Of a DNA stretch of 64,000 bases, positions 37,808 through 46,875 are shown piece after piece. The notes below the pieces were generated by a model. The model had not been told where the DNA came from. It was given only the letters and a program-made list of their open reading frames with translations, and ran no database searches. Positions within the stretch are counted from its first letter, which is position 1, and every line of letters begins with the position of its first letter. The stretch is from Cyclobacterium plantarum (GTDB taxonomy: Bacteria; Bacteroidota; Bacteroidia; Cytophagales; Cyclobacteriaceae). The stretch is taken from positions 62,001 through 126,000 of the forward strand of contig NZ_JAANYN010000002.1 of assembly GCF_011290685.1 (NCBI RefSeq), given 5' to 3'. The translations under genes were made by a program, and so were the position numbers.

Positions 37808-38428
37808 TCAGTAAATTTTTATCCTTAAACCTGCGGCATTGGTCAACAAATGATTCCATTTTGAGGAGGGAGATCCCCAAAGAGGCTGCTCCCCAAAATA
37901 TTTACCCACTTCATATTGGAGTTTGTAGTAAACAGCCACATATGGATTGAACTCGAAATTGACACCCACATTAGGTGCTACTACGGCTCTGGTAAAAATC
38001 CTGGTGCCGTTATTGGCTGGAACGGTCATTGGCTGTTCTGATTTGGGAGTAATAAACTGAAATCCTGCATCAGCCCCATAAAAAAAAGAAAAGAAATCAT
38101 TGTAATAATAATCGTAGCGATAAGTCCCTTTGGTGGTTATTAATTGTTGGTATTGTCCGGTAGAATCCTCCTCTCCTGCACTTATTCTGTTCATCCGGAA
38201 AATTCCTACATTCAGGCCCCAGGTGATCATATCAGCAGAAAAAGGAGCCAATTCCTGTCGACCGGCAGCCAATTCAATACCTAAAGCCGGGGAATAAAAA
38301 TCGTTTTGTTTGCCCATTAAAAATTTATGGGTGATTCCTGTGCTCAGTTCGAGTTCCTGTGCCAAGCCCTTTTCGCTAAACAAAGCCAAAAAGATTACTG
38401 CAATTAAGACAATTGGTTTGGTTTTCAT
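37808..38428 (-). CDS. Hypothetical outer-membrane beta-barrel-like protein
   Basis: 206 residues. A signal peptide (1-23, ending GLAQ) precedes short amphipathic strands rich in Tyr and Phe (TYRYDYYYNDFFSFFYGADAGFQFI, FNPYVAVYYKLQYEVGKYF) and a terminal aromatic (KIY). This fits a small outer-membrane barrel. I do not recognise a named family. It converges with the large fusion gene with an 8-bp gap. Confidence 0.65.
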   Translation of the reverse strand: MKTKPIVLIAVIFLALFSEKGLAQELELSTGITHKFLMGKQNDFYSPALGIELAAGRQELAPFSADMITWGLNVGIFRMNRISAGEEDSTGQYQQLITTKGTYRYDYYYNDFFSFFYGADAGFQFITPKSEQPMTVPANNGTRIFTRAVVAPNVGVNFEFNPYVAVYYKLQYEVGKYFGEQPLWGSPSSKWNHLLTNAAGLRIKIY

Positions 38429-38552
38429 TTTTAAGGAATTATTTCCGTTTCCATGGCCCGTTTTTTCAGTTCATGGGCTTTCAAATGTTCTTTGAGTCGG
38501 GAGGCAATTTCTATACCAAAAAGCTTACCTTTGTATAAAATTTTGACGAGGA

Positions 38553-39236
38553 TTGAATAGCTTTACAGACGGTAGACATATTTGGCAACATGGGGATCAG
38601 CGGGTTCACCTTTTAAAGGAAAAAGCCATTTGGGTGGAGGAAGAAAAAGCCATTTTGGTGGCAGATACGCATTTTGGAAAGGCCGGACATTTTAGAAAAT
38701 CAGGGATTCCCATCCCGGAAACTGTCCATGTAAACGATTACCTCAAAATCCATCAACTGATTTTAAAATTAGGTGCCCGGAAAGTTTATTTTTTAGGGGA
38801 TCTATTTCATAGTGATCATAATGATACATGGACAGAGCTTCTGGATTTTCTGGACAATAATCAAGAGGTAAGCTTTTATCTGGTCTTGGGAAATCATGAT
38901 GTAATGCCAGCAAAAATATATGCAAGCAGTAGATTAGAAATCATTCCGGAATCATACATGATGGGCAGCTTAATTTTGAGCCATGAGCCTTTAAAAAAAG
39001 TGGCAGAGGGAAAACTGAACGTTTGTGGGCATTTGCATCCTGGACTTCTCATCAAGGGTAAAAGCAAGCAATTTTTAAAGTTACCTTGCTTTTATTTCAG
39101 TAAGCAGCACTTGATCATGCCTGCATTTGGCAGTTTTACCGGGTTGATGAAAATGTCAGCTGCTGCAGCTAAAACCGTAATGGTAACCACCCCAGAGTCG
39201 GTGATCCCGATCAAATTAAAAAATAAGGTTTGTTAA
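38553..39236 (+). CDS. pdeM: PdeM-type metallophosphoesterase (ligase-associated)
   Basis: 227 residues starting at a TTG; an in-frame TGA lies three codons upstream and no ATG follows before the conserved core, so TTG with the adjacent GAGGA is the only good start. Calcineurin-like metal motifs are DTHFGK, GDLFHSD, GNHD and GHLHPG. The order and length match PdeM, the DNA-damage-associated endonuclease/phosphoesterase usually found with a ligase and helicase set. Those partners are not in this window, so the name rests on sequence only. The 3' end overlaps the proposed ftsX promoter. Confidence 0.82.
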   Translation: MNSFTDGRHIWQHGDQRVHLLKEKAIWVEEEKAILVADTHFGKAGHFRKSGIPIPETVHVNDYLKIHQLILKLGARKVYFLGDLFHSDHNDTWTELLDFLDNNQEVSFYLVLGNHDVMPAKIYASSRLEIIPESYMMGSLILSHEPLKKVAEGKLNVCGHLHPGLLIKGKSKQFLKLPCFYFSKQHLIMPAFGSFTGLMKMSAAAAKTVMVTTPESVIPIKLKNKVC

Positions 39237-39259
39237 GTTAATATACCTGATTAATTTTG
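39230..39259 (+). promoter_or_regulatory. Bacteroidota-type promoter of the ftsX operon
   Basis: TTG at 39230-39232, a 19-nt spacer, and TAATTTTG at 39252-39259 match the -33/-7 consensus TTG-N19-TAnnTTTG exactly. The ftsX ATG is 21 nt downstream. The -33 element lies inside the end of the pdeM gene. Confidence 0.65.
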
Positions 39260-39279
39260 ATGCGAATAAATACCATATA

Positions 39280-40170
39280 ATGGCCAAATTGCAGAGAAAA
39301 AAAACAAAACTGGGAAGCTATAAGTTTGCCAGCGTGCTATTTAGTATCACCCTGTCTTTGCTAATGATGGGTTTATTTGGTGTGATCGTCATTCAGGCCA
39401 AAAAACTAACCTCCCTGATAAGAGAAAACATCGAAATACAAGTATTCCTCAATAAAGACCTGGGTCAATCTTCTATTGACAGGCTACTTGAACAAATGGA
39501 CTCTAAGCCCTATGTGCTCCAAAAGGAAAGTGGGCAGGTGATACAATATACTTCCAAGGAAGATGCAGCAAGTATTTTTTTGGAGGAAGTAGGTGAAGAT
39601 TTCACGGCTTTTCTGGACGAAAACCCACTCAGGGACTCATTTACTTTTTCCGTGAAAGATGAATTTCAAACTTCAGAAGAAATAGCTGTAATTGTTGCTC
39701 AGTTGGAAAAGATGCCAGGGGTTTTCGAAGTGACATACATGCAGGACATGGTGGCCTCCATCAACGAAAACCTGTTGAAAGTCAGCATAGTGTTGGGAAC
39801 CCTAATCTTAATTTTGCTGGTTACGGTGGTAATTCTCATAAGTAACACCATAAAGCTGGCCTTGTTTTCCCAGCGATTTTTGATCAGGAGCATGCAGTTA
39901 GTCGGTGCCACAAAGGGTTTTATCCGGCGGCCTTTCCTTTGGCGGTCTTTTCTGTATGGGGCTTTGGCCGGTATAATCGCCTCATCCATTATTTTCACCC
40001 TATTGGAATATGGTAAAAATTTCATTGAAGGACTTCAGTTGTTGTACGACACAGAATTACTCATCATGCTTTTTGGGGGCTTGATTTTGCTGGGTGCCCT
40101 GATGTCCTGGCTAAGCACTTATCGATCTATAAATAAATACCTGAATATGTCCCTGGACGAACTTTATTAA
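39280..40170 (+). CDS. ftsX: Cell division protein FtsX
   Basis: 296 residues with four transmembrane helices in the FtsX pattern: one near 20-40, a periplasmic domain (about 45-165) and three at about 175-290. The conserved region SQRFLIRSMQLVGATKGFIRRPFLWRSFLYGALAG is diagnostic. FtsX is the membrane partner of the FtsE ATPase and controls peptidoglycan hydrolases at the septum. It heads a compact operon in which the next three genes follow within 0-5 bp. Confidence 0.93.
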   Translation: MAKLQRKKTKLGSYKFASVLFSITLSLLMMGLFGVIVIQAKKLTSLIRENIEIQVFLNKDLGQSSIDRLLEQMDSKPYVLQKESGQVIQYTSKEDAASIFLEEVGEDFTAFLDENPLRDSFTFSVKDEFQTSEEIAVIVAQLEKMPGVFEVTYMQDMVASINENLLKVSIVLGTLILILLVTVVILISNTIKLALFSQRFLIRSMQLVGATKGFIRRPFLWRSFLYGALAGIIASSIIFTLLEYGKNFIEGLQLLYDTELLIMLFGGLILLGALMSWLSTYRSINKYLNMSLDELY

Positions 40171-40174
40171 AATT

Positions 40175-40378
40175 ATGAAAAACAATCCACTACCTTTCAC
40201 CAGAAAGAATTACCAATTGATGCTGATAGGCATTGCCATTATTGTTTTGGGATTCACCATTATGGGCATGGATCAACAATTACATGGTTTTGGGTTTATG
40301 GGGCTTACCCTGGGCCCAGTCATCGTGCTTTTTGGTTTTCTTTTTCAATTTTATGCCATCTTTTATAACAAGAAATAA
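40175..40378 (+). CDS. DUF3098 membrane protein
   Basis: 67 residues with two transmembrane helices separated by a short polar loop (MGMDQQLHGFGFMGLTLG). DUF3098 (PF11297) is a Bacteroidota family regularly placed between ftsX and uppP, as here (4 bp after ftsX, 3 bp before uppP). The function is unknown; the position suggests a link to envelope growth. Confidence 0.9.
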   Translation: MKNNPLPFTRKNYQLMLIGIAIIVLGFTIMGMDQQLHGFGFMGLTLGPVIVLFGFLFQFYAIFYNKK

Positions 40379-40381
40379 TAA

Positions 40382-41173
40382 ATGACTTTTTTTGAAGCAA
40401 TAATTCTGGGAATAGTCCAGGGATTAACGGAATTTTTACCCGTATCTTCCAGTGGTCATTTGGAAATCGCTGCCGCCTTGTTGGGAAGCAAAAATTTACC
40501 TGAAGAAAGTTTGATGTTTACGGTGGTGGTTCATTTCGCAACAGCCCTTAGTACCATCGTCGTGTTTAGAAAAGATGTATACGAAATAATTAAGGGACTT
40601 TTTCAATTCAAAGACAACGAAGAAACCAGATTTTCCCTCAAGGTAATCCTTTCTATGATACCTGCCGTGGTCATAGGTTTGCTTTTTGAAGAGCAGTTGG
40701 AACAACTTTTTGGAGGTAAGGTAGTTTTCGTTGGATTTATGCTATTGGTTACCGCAATACTTCTTTTTCTGGCTGACAGGGCAAAAAATACCGGGAAGCC
40801 GGTTTCTTTTTCACATTCGGTCATCATTGGCCTGGCGCAGGCAGTTGCCATGTTGCCCGGAATTTCCCGGTCCGGAGCCACCATTTCTACTTCCGTCTTA
40901 TTGGGTATTGATAAAAACAGGGCTGCGAGATTTTCCTTTCTTATGGTAGTACCACTGATTTTGGGTAAAATAGGAAAAGATATATTAGATGGTGCGCTTA
41001 CCTACCAAAACGAACAATTTACCACCATGCTTGTGGCATTTATTGCGGCATTTATTGCGGGCTTACTTGCCTGTACCTGGATGATTCAACTGGTAAGGAA
41101 AAGTAAGCTGAGTTATTTTTCTGTTTACTGTTTGGTCGTTGGCTTATTGGCCATATTATCAGCATGGTTTTAA
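40382..41173 (+). CDS. uppP: Undecaprenyl-diphosphatase UppP (BacA)
   Basis: 263 residues, normal for the family. Both signature regions are present: QGLTEFLPVSSSGHLE near the N-terminus and LPGISRSGATISTSVLLG. It recycles undecaprenyl diphosphate to the monophosphate lipid carrier used for peptidoglycan and polysaccharide synthesis. Its 3' end overlaps truB by 10 bp. Confidence 0.96.
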   Translation: MTFFEAIILGIVQGLTEFLPVSSSGHLEIAAALLGSKNLPEESLMFTVVVHFATALSTIVVFRKDVYEIIKGLFQFKDNEETRFSLKVILSMIPAVVIGLLFEEQLEQLFGGKVVFVGFMLLVTAILLFLADRAKNTGKPVSFSHSVIIGLAQAVAMLPGISRSGATISTSVLLGIDKNRAARFSFLMVVPLILGKIGKDILDGALTYQNEQFTTMLVAFIAAFIAGLLACTWMIQLVRKSKLSYFSVYCLVVGLLAILSAWF

Positions 41174-41862
41174 TGGACAGGCCGGAAAAACCATATGGAG
41201 CTGTATTTCTGGTAGACAAACCTTATCAATGGACTTCATTTGATGTGGTAAAAAAAATCAGAAATGCCCTGAAAGTGAAAAAGGTGGGGCATGCCGGGAC
41301 CCTGGACCCATTGGCAACCGGCTTATTGATCATCTGTGCAGGAAAGGAAACAAAAAATATAGAAAAATATCAGGCGAGGGAGAAGGAATATGTGGGTTCT
41401 TTTGTACTTGGTAAAACCACTGAATCCTTCGACCTGGAAAGAGAAGTAAAGCAAATAGCCGATCCTTCCCACTTAAAAAAAGAGGAGATTTTACAGGCTG
41501 CCCAATCCCTGACAGGTGACATCATGCAAATCCCCCCCCATCATTCTGCCATCAGGAAAGATGGGAAAAGGGTATATGAATCAGCCAGAAAAGGCTTTGA
41601 AGTAAAACTGGATCCCCGGCCGGTAACTGTAAAAACCTTTGAAATAACCGGTATTGATTTGCCTGAAATCCATTTTAAAATTGTTTGTTCCAAAGGAACA
41701 TATATCCGAAGCATTGCAAGGGATATGGGAGAGCTGCTTGGGGTGGGTGCCTATCTTTCTGCATTAAAAAGGACAGCCATAGGAGAGTTCAGGCTGGAAA
41801 ATGCCTGGAAACTGGAATTACTGATAGACAAAATTAAAAGTGAGCAGCATGAAAATCTATAA
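41164..41862 (+). CDS. truB: tRNA pseudouridine(55) synthase TruB
   Basis: 232 residues. The motif [12 protein letters not shown] holds the catalytic Asp (D48). [11 protein letters not shown] and [14 protein letters not shown] are further family blocks. It converts U55 of the tRNA T-loop to pseudouridine. An alternative ATG at 41173 would avoid the overlap with uppP. It overlaps ribF by 14 bp, so translation is probably coupled through the operon. Confidence 0.96.
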   Translation: MVLMDRPEKPYGAVFLVDKPYQWTSFDVVKKIRNALKVKKVGHAGTLDPLATGLLIICAGKETKNIEKYQAREKEYVGSFVLGKTTESFDLEREVKQIADPSHLKKEEILQAAQSLTGDIMQIPPHHSAIRKDGKRVYESARKGFEVKLDPRPVTVKTFEITGIDLPEIHFKIVCSKGTYIRSIARDMGELLGVGAYLSALKRTAIGEFRLENAWKLELLIDKIKSEQHENL

Positions 41863-42802
41863 ATCTCTTGCTGATTTACCCAATTTTAAAAACCCGGTAG
41901 TAACTATTGGAACCTTTGACGGTGTACACCTTGGACACCAAAAAATTCTCAAAAGATTGCAGGACATTGCCCATACCATCCAGGGAGAAACCGTATTGGT
42001 TTCCTTTTGGCCCCATCCCAGAATGGTTTTATCTCCTGAAAATCACGGCATACAATTGCTAAATACATTTTCGGAAAAAACAGTTTTGCTGGAGCATTTC
42101 GGAATTGATCATTTGATCAGCATTCCATTCACCCCTGAATTTGCGGCACTTACATCGGATGAATTTATCCAGGGCATATTGGTCCAAAAAATTAAAACCA
42201 GAAAACTGGTAATAGGTTATGACCACCGGTTTGGCAAAGGCAGGGCTGGAAGTTTTGAACATTTAAAAGCCCAACAAGAAAAATACAATTTTGATCTTGA
42301 AGAGATCCCCCGTCAGGACATTGATGATGTTGGCATTAGCAGTACCAAAATAAGAAAAGCCCTGAACAAGGGCAACATTGCCATTGCCAATGAGTTTTTA
42401 GGGAGGCCTTACCAATTGGAAGGAACCGTAGTTCAGGGGGATAAAATCGGTCGCTCCTTGGGATTCCCCACGGCCAATATAAAAGTGGAGGAACCGGATA
42501 AACTGATTCCGGCAGATGGGGCTTATCTGGTAACTGTTGAAATAGGAAATGAAAGCTTGGATGGTATGCTGAATATAGGCAACAGACCTACCGTAAGCGG
42601 AGCCAAAAAAAGTATAGAAGTCCATATACTCCACTTTCAGAAGGAAATTTATGGTGAGAACATTCGGGTCTTTCTTCTTGACTTTTTGAGGGCACAAAAA
42701 AAATTCGCAAATTTAGAGGACCTGAAAGCCCAACTAGAAAAGGACCGGCAAGTTGCAGGGGATTTTTTTGATAAAAGAAAAAAGGATACGCATGATAGAT
42801 AA
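41849..42802 (+). CDS. ribF: Bifunctional riboflavin kinase/FAD synthetase
   Basis: 317 residues from the ATG at 41849 ([11 protein letters not shown]); a GTG nine bases upstream is possible. The N-terminal FAD synthetase part has GTFDGVHLGHQ and DHRFGKGRAG. The C-terminal riboflavin kinase has GRSLGFPTANI and LNIGNRPTV. It makes FMN and FAD from riboflavin and ATP. It is co-transcribed with truB and overlaps the following CoA-transferase gene by 11 bp. Confidence 0.95.
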   Translation: MKIYKSLADLPNFKNPVVTIGTFDGVHLGHQKILKRLQDIAHTIQGETVLVSFWPHPRMVLSPENHGIQLLNTFSEKTVLLEHFGIDHLISIPFTPEFAALTSDEFIQGILVQKIKTRKLVIGYDHRFGKGRAGSFEHLKAQQEKYNFDLEEIPRQDIDDVGISSTKIRKALNKGNIAIANEFLGRPYQLEGTVVQGDKIGRSLGFPTANIKVEEPDKLIPADGAYLVTVEIGNESLDGMLNIGNRPTVSGAKKSIEVHILHFQKEIYGENIRVFLLDFLRAQKKFANLEDLKAQLEKDRQVAGDFFDKRKKDTHDR

Positions 42803-43487
42803 AAGGGTAGCCAATGCTTCGGAAGCCACAAGCGATATCGCTGACGGGGCAGTATTGTTATTGGGTGGTTTTGGTCTTTGCGGGATACCGGAGGCTTCCA
42901 TTCAAGCCCTTATCCATCGCCATCTGAAGAACCTGACATGTATATCCAATAATGCCGGAGTGGATGATTTCGGAATCGGCCTTTTATTGAAAAAAAGAAT
43001 GATCAGAAAGTTAATTGCCAGCTATGTTGGAGAAAATGAAGAATTCGAAAAACAATATACCGCAGGAGAACTTGAATTGGAACTTATTCCACAAGGAACC
43101 CTTGCTGAGCGAATAAGGGCAGGAGGTGCTGGTATTCCCGCATTTTTTACCCCTGCAGGAATAGGGTCTGATGTGGCCAAAGGCAAAGAGATCAGGGAGT
43201 TTGATGGCAGGTTATATTTATTGGAAAGATGGATCAAAGCAGATTTTGCCTTGATTAAGGCCTGGAAAGGAGATACGGCAGGTAACCTGATTTACAGGGG
43301 TACTGCCAGAAACTTCAATCCCCTGATGGCTGCTGCGGGTAAAATCACCATTGCTGAAGTGGAGGAATTGGTGCCTGCTGGTGAATTGGACCCCAACCAC
43401 ATCCACACGCCGGGAATTTACGTGCAGCGTATATTTCAGGGAGAAACTTATGAAAAAAGAATTGAGAACGTCACTGTTTCCGCCTAA
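42792..43487 (+). CDS. 3-oxoacid CoA-transferase subunit A
   Basis: 231 residues from the ATG at 42792 (MIDKRVANASEA). GGFGLCGIPE near the start and FFTPAGIGS are conserved in subunit A of the SCOT/AtoD-type transferases. With subunit B it moves CoA between succinyl-CoA or acetyl-CoA and acetoacetate or similar acids. The start lies within the end of ribF, so the pair is expressed with the housekeeping operon unless an internal promoter exists. Confidence 0.92.
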   Translation: MIDKRVANASEATSDIADGAVLLLGGFGLCGIPEASIQALIHRHLKNLTCISNNAGVDDFGIGLLLKKRMIRKLIASYVGENEEFEKQYTAGELELELIPQGTLAERIRAGGAGIPAFFTPAGIGSDVAKGKEIREFDGRLYLLERWIKADFALIKAWKGDTAGNLIYRGTARNFNPLMAAAGKITIAEVEELVPAGELDPNHIHTPGIYVQRIFQGETYEKRIENVTVSA

Positions 43488-43499
43488 TCCTCCCTACAA

Positions 43500-44168
43500 A
43501 TGCTAAGCAAAACCCAAATCGCCCAGAGGATAGCCAAAGAGATCAAAAACGGCCAATACATCAATTTAGGTATTGGTATCCCTACGCTGGTAGCCAATCA
43601 TATACCTGATCACCTGCAGGTGGTCTTGCAATCCGAAAATGGCTTGCTCGGCATAGGGCCTTTTCCAAAATCGGACAACACCGATCCAGACCTGGTCAAT
43701 GCCGGCAAAGAGACGATCACCATGGTCAAAGGCTCCTCTTTGTTCGATTCCGCCGAAGCATTTGCCATGATAAGGGGAGGCCATATAGATATTGCTATCC
43801 TGGGTGCCCTTGAAGTATCGGAAAATGGGGATATCAGCAATTGGAAAATTTCTTCCGGATTAATTAAAGGCGTAGGAGGTGCTTTGGATTTGGTGGCTTC
43901 TGAGGCCAGGCTTTTTGTAGCCATGCACCATTGCCACAAAGACGGGAGCTCCAAATTATTAAAGGATTGCAAATTGCCCATAACCGGAGTAAAATGTGTT
44001 CATAAAATTTTCACCGATCTCGGTGTATTCAGTATACTTCCGGAAGGAGGATTTAAACTACTTGAAAGGGCGCCGGGAGTTACGTTGGAAGAAATCAAAA
44101 GTAAAACAGAAGGCAAATTGGTGATTAAAGGAGAAATTCCGGAAATGGAAAGTTTTGATTTGGGTTGA
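43500..44168 (+). CDS. 3-oxoacid CoA-transferase subunit B
   Basis: 222 residues, 12 bp after subunit A. The catalytic Glu lies in the SENGLLGIGPFP motif, preceded by YINLGIGIPTLVANH. GGHIDIAILGALEVSENGDISNW is also typical of subunit B. It carries the covalent CoA-thioester intermediate of the two-subunit enzyme. Confidence 0.93.
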   Translation: MLSKTQIAQRIAKEIKNGQYINLGIGIPTLVANHIPDHLQVVLQSENGLLGIGPFPKSDNTDPDLVNAGKETITMVKGSSLFDSAEAFAMIRGGHIDIAILGALEVSENGDISNWKISSGLIKGVGGALDLVASEARLFVAMHHCHKDGSSKLLKDCKLPITGVKCVHKIFTDLGVFSILPEGGFKLLERAPGVTLEEIKSKTEGKLVIKGEIPEMESFDLG

Positions 44169-44209
44169 TGCCGACTGTTTCATGTGTTATAATTGTTTCT
44201 TGATGGCCA

Positions 44210-44225
44210 CCCCGTTTAGTCGGGG
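44210..44225. repeat. Small CCCCG/CGGGG hairpin
   Basis: CCCCG (44210-44214) and CGGGG (44221-44225) pair across TTTAGT. There is no T-run, so it is unlikely to be a good terminator; it resembles small GC hairpins dispersed in Bacteroidota genomes. Confidence 0.4.
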
Positions 44226-44313
44226 CAGGCTATGGAATCTTTGACGATTAAGATATTCATTGCCCTATATGTTTAATGATGATGTTAATCGTGTCGATTT
44301 CATCATTCTTTGT

Positions 44314-44321
44314 TAGTTTTG
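44314..44321 (+). promoter_or_regulatory. Candidate -7 element for gldC
   Basis: TAGTTTTG matches TAnnTTTG, 20 nt before the gldC ATG. No TTG is present at the ideal -33 position, so this is a partial match. Confidence 0.4.
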
Positions 44322-44340
44322 CCTCCTCAAAACAAAAAAA

Positions 44341-44679
44341 ATGAAAAAATCCGAAATCAAATTTGCAGTATCCCTTGACGATAAAAATTTGCCCAAAAGC
44401 ATAGAATGGGATGCCTCAGATAAAGAAGCTGAGGGTATGGAATCAACCAGAAGTATCAGTCTGAACGTCTGGGACAACCTCAATCAAAGCACTTTGAGGA
44501 TTGACTTGTGGACCGATGACATGTCTGTTGCCGAAATGAAGCGTTTTTACATCGATATTCTTGGTGGCATGGGCCAAACCATCTTGAACAGCACCGGCGA
44601 TGAATATTTTTCTGAAGAAATAAAATCCCTCTGTGACCGGCTGGTAACCCATGTCAATGAGGAAAATAAATCCAAATAA
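44341..44679 (+). CDS. gldC: Gliding motility protein GldC
   Basis: 112 residues, normal for GldC. The conserved start (KSEIKFAVSLDDKNLPKSIEWDASD) and the middle (LRIDLWTDDMSVAEMKRF) identify it. GldC is a cytoplasmic protein conserved across Bacteroidota; it is linked to gliding but also present in non-gliders, and its precise role is unclear. It is a single gene with its own terminator. Confidence 0.93.
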   Translation: MKKSEIKFAVSLDDKNLPKSIEWDASDKEAEGMESTRSISLNVWDNLNQSTLRIDLWTDDMSVAEMKRFYIDILGGMGQTILNSTGDEYFSEEIKSLCDRLVTHVNEENKSK

Positions 44680-44693
44680 TTTTCAAACTTATG

Positions 44694-44718
44694 GCCCATA
44701 TTAACATGGGCTTTTTTA
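44694..44718 (+). terminator. Terminator after gldC
   Basis: GCCCAT (44694-44699) and ATGGGC (44706-44711) form a stem followed by six T, 15 bp after the gldC stop. Confidence 0.8.
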
Positions 44719-44916
44719 TATCCTACCTATCCAAACAGGAAATTTTTTAATTCTTCCCCCCCCCTTGCAGATCCAAAAGGATTGATTGGTTCGTAAGTGA
44801 TTGACGGAAACCATTTAGTGTTGCTCATCCCCTTAGACTAAGCCTTGGTTTACTATAAAAATGAGCCATGCTAAAGGTTTGCTTCAATAATTTATTAACC
44901 AATAACCAACAGTATC

Positions 44917-45651
44917 ATGTCAAAAACCAGTAAATCAAAAGTGGAAACCCCTTTGGTTTCCCGACTTAATGGTTCACGAAGATCTTTTATCAAATACGGA
45001 GGAGCCACACTTGCGGCCTCCGGATTGTTGATTTCAGGTTGTGAACACCTGGAGCAAATTCTCCCAGACAAGGGAAAGGGTAAACCCGAAGGTCACCCAC
45101 GTCCGGTAAATCTGGGCAGGGGTGACACAGGCATTTTGAACTATGCCTATGCACTTGAACAGCTTGAAGCTGCATTTTACATTGAAGTGGTCAACATGCC
45201 TTACGATGGCATATCTGATGAAGAAATGGTGATCATGGAGGATTTACGGAAGCATGAAGTAGCCCACAGAGATTTCTTAAAGGCAGCCTTAGGTGATAAG
45301 GCCATTATTTCCCTGACTTTCGACTTCAGTACGGTGGATTTTTCCAACCGGCAAAGTGTCTTAAGTACTGCAAAAACCTTTGAAGATCTTGGCGTTGCTG
45401 CTTACAATGGTGCCGGCAGGTTATTTGAAAGTGCTGATTTGCTTTTGATTGCCGGGAAAATTGTTTCTGTAGAGGGAAGACATGCAGCAGCTATCAGAAG
45501 TGTTTTGGACGAGGATCCCAGGTCATTTGCAGGAAGCGATGTCATCGATGGCGATGGATTGGACAGGGCGTTTAAACCCGGGAAAGTCCTGGAAGCAGCA
45601 TCCCCGTTTATCCTAAATAAAATAAATGCAAATCAATTACCAAAATCTTAA
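44917..45651 (+). CDS. Ferritin-like domain protein with Tat lipoprotein signal
   Basis: 244 residues. The N-terminus has SRRSFIKYGG (Tat motif) followed by a lipobox-like LLISGC. The body is a Ferritin_2-type (PF13668) four-helix bundle: ILNYAYALEQLEAAFYIEV, DLRKHEVAHRDFL, ARTFEDLGVAAYNG-like helix 3 and IVSVEGRHAAAIRS. The paired E and E-x-x-H residues suggest a di-metal site. The role is unknown; it may be a periplasmic metal- or oxidant-handling protein. It is followed at once by a paralogue. Confidence 0.85.
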   Translation: MSKTSKSKVETPLVSRLNGSRRSFIKYGGATLAASGLLISGCEHLEQILPDKGKGKPEGHPRPVNLGRGDTGILNYAYALEQLEAAFYIEVVNMPYDGISDEEMVIMEDLRKHEVAHRDFLKAALGDKAIISLTFDFSTVDFSNRQSVLSTAKTFEDLGVAAYNGAGRLFESADLLLIAGKIVSVEGRHAAAIRSVLDEDPRSFAGSDVIDGDGLDRAFKPGKVLEAASPFILNKINANQLPKS

Positions 45652-45667
45652 AACGGAGGAAGCAATC

Positions 45668-46477
45668 ATGAACATATTTAAATTATTAAAAAATTATGAT
45701 GTGAAGCCTGAAGGAATGGAAAACTTCATATCAAGAAGAGACGCCTTTGAAAAACTGGTTGGATTAGGTAAAAAAGCGGCTTTTGCAGCAATACCCCTTT
45801 CACTTGCCGGTGTAGCAGCAAATAACAAGGCTTCTGCTCAATCTGCGACTACCGAAGATCTGGCTGATGTGCTTAATTTTGCATTGACACTGGAATATCT
45901 GGAAGCGGAATTTTATACAATGGGATTGGATACAAATGGTCTTATTCCTAGCGGTAAGGACCATTCTATCATTGAGTTGATCAAATTTCATGAGGCCCAC
46001 CATGTAGACTTACTGAAAATTGTCATCGATTCACTGGGAGCCACTCCGGTTTCCAAACCCCATTTCGATTTTACCGCCGGAGGAGCCTTCAATCCATTTG
46101 GGGATTACCAACAGTTTTTGGCTTTAGCACAAGCTTTTGAAGATACAGGCGTCAGGGCTTACAAGGGTCAGGCGGGGAACTTGATTTCTAATGGAGACTT
46201 ATTGACCGCTGCGCTGCAGATTCATTCAGTGGAGGCCAGACATGCATCAGAAGTGAGGAGACTGAGGGGTTTGAAAGGCTGGATTCTTCAGGACCAAAGG
46301 GGTGAAGGCATGCCCGCACAAACACAGGCTGTGTATAATGGCGAGGATAACTTGGTGCAGGGAGGAGTAGATGTCACCACAGTTAGCCTTGTTGGTGCAG
46401 ATGGGGTGACAGAATCCTTTGATGAGCCCCTTAATAAGCATGAAGTACTTACTATAGCTGGTTTATTTATAGTCTGA
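45668..46477 (+). CDS. Second ferritin-like domain protein with Tat-like signal
   Basis: 269 residues from the ATG at 45668, which has a GGAGG motif 9-13 bp upstream; an ATG at 45626 lies inside the previous gene and lacks this. SRRDAFEKLVGLGKKAAFAAIPLSLAG is a Tat-like leader. Helices again carry LEYLEAEFYTMGL, LIKFHEAHHVDLL and IHSVEARHASEVRR. It is paralogous to the upstream gene and separated by only 16 bp. Confidence 0.85.
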   Translation: MNIFKLLKNYDVKPEGMENFISRRDAFEKLVGLGKKAAFAAIPLSLAGVAANNKASAQSATTEDLADVLNFALTLEYLEAEFYTMGLDTNGLIPSGKDHSIIELIKFHEAHHVDLLKIVIDSLGATPVSKPHFDFTAGGAFNPFGDYQQFLALAQAFEDTGVRAYKGQAGNLISNGDLLTAALQIHSVEARHASEVRRLRGLKGWILQDQRGEGMPAQTQAVYNGEDNLVQGGVDVTTVSLVGADGVTESFDEPLNKHEVLTIAGLFIV

Positions 46478-46593
46478 ATCCTTTAATCCGGACCTGCATC
46501 AGAAAGGTTTCTTCATACCATCAATGGTCTGGATTTGACCTGGTACTGAAACAGGTCTGCAGATTTTAGGTCCAAGTAAATGCCTGAAACAGA

Positions 46594-46638
46594 AACAGGA
46601 GTAATTATCCACAGCGGATGAATTGCTCCTGTTTTTTT
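46594..46638 (+). terminator. Terminator after the ferritin-like pair
   Basis: AACAGGAGTAATT and AATTGCTCCTGTT pair with one bulge on each side and are followed by a run of T. It closes the two-gene ferritin-like operon. Confidence 0.75.
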
Positions 46639-46875
46639 ATTAGCACTAATCGCATTTTCAAATAAAACCCACCAAACCCTACAGCAATTCATTGGAATAA
46701 TGGTGCAAATAAATTAAATTTTCATTACCTTAAATTAAAATTAACCGTTTAAAAATAAAATGCTGTTTCATCATTTATCTATGAAGTATCAAAATCAATT
46801 CTATAATATAAATAATGATTATGAAATTTTGACTGACAAATTAACCCATTTTGTTAACCTAAACCCAAATAAATC
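46639..46875. other. AT-rich upstream region of the TonB receptor gene
   Basis: About 240 bp, very AT-rich, with no gene and no exact TAnnTTTG match. It probably carries the receptor promoter, but I cannot place it. Confidence 0.3.
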
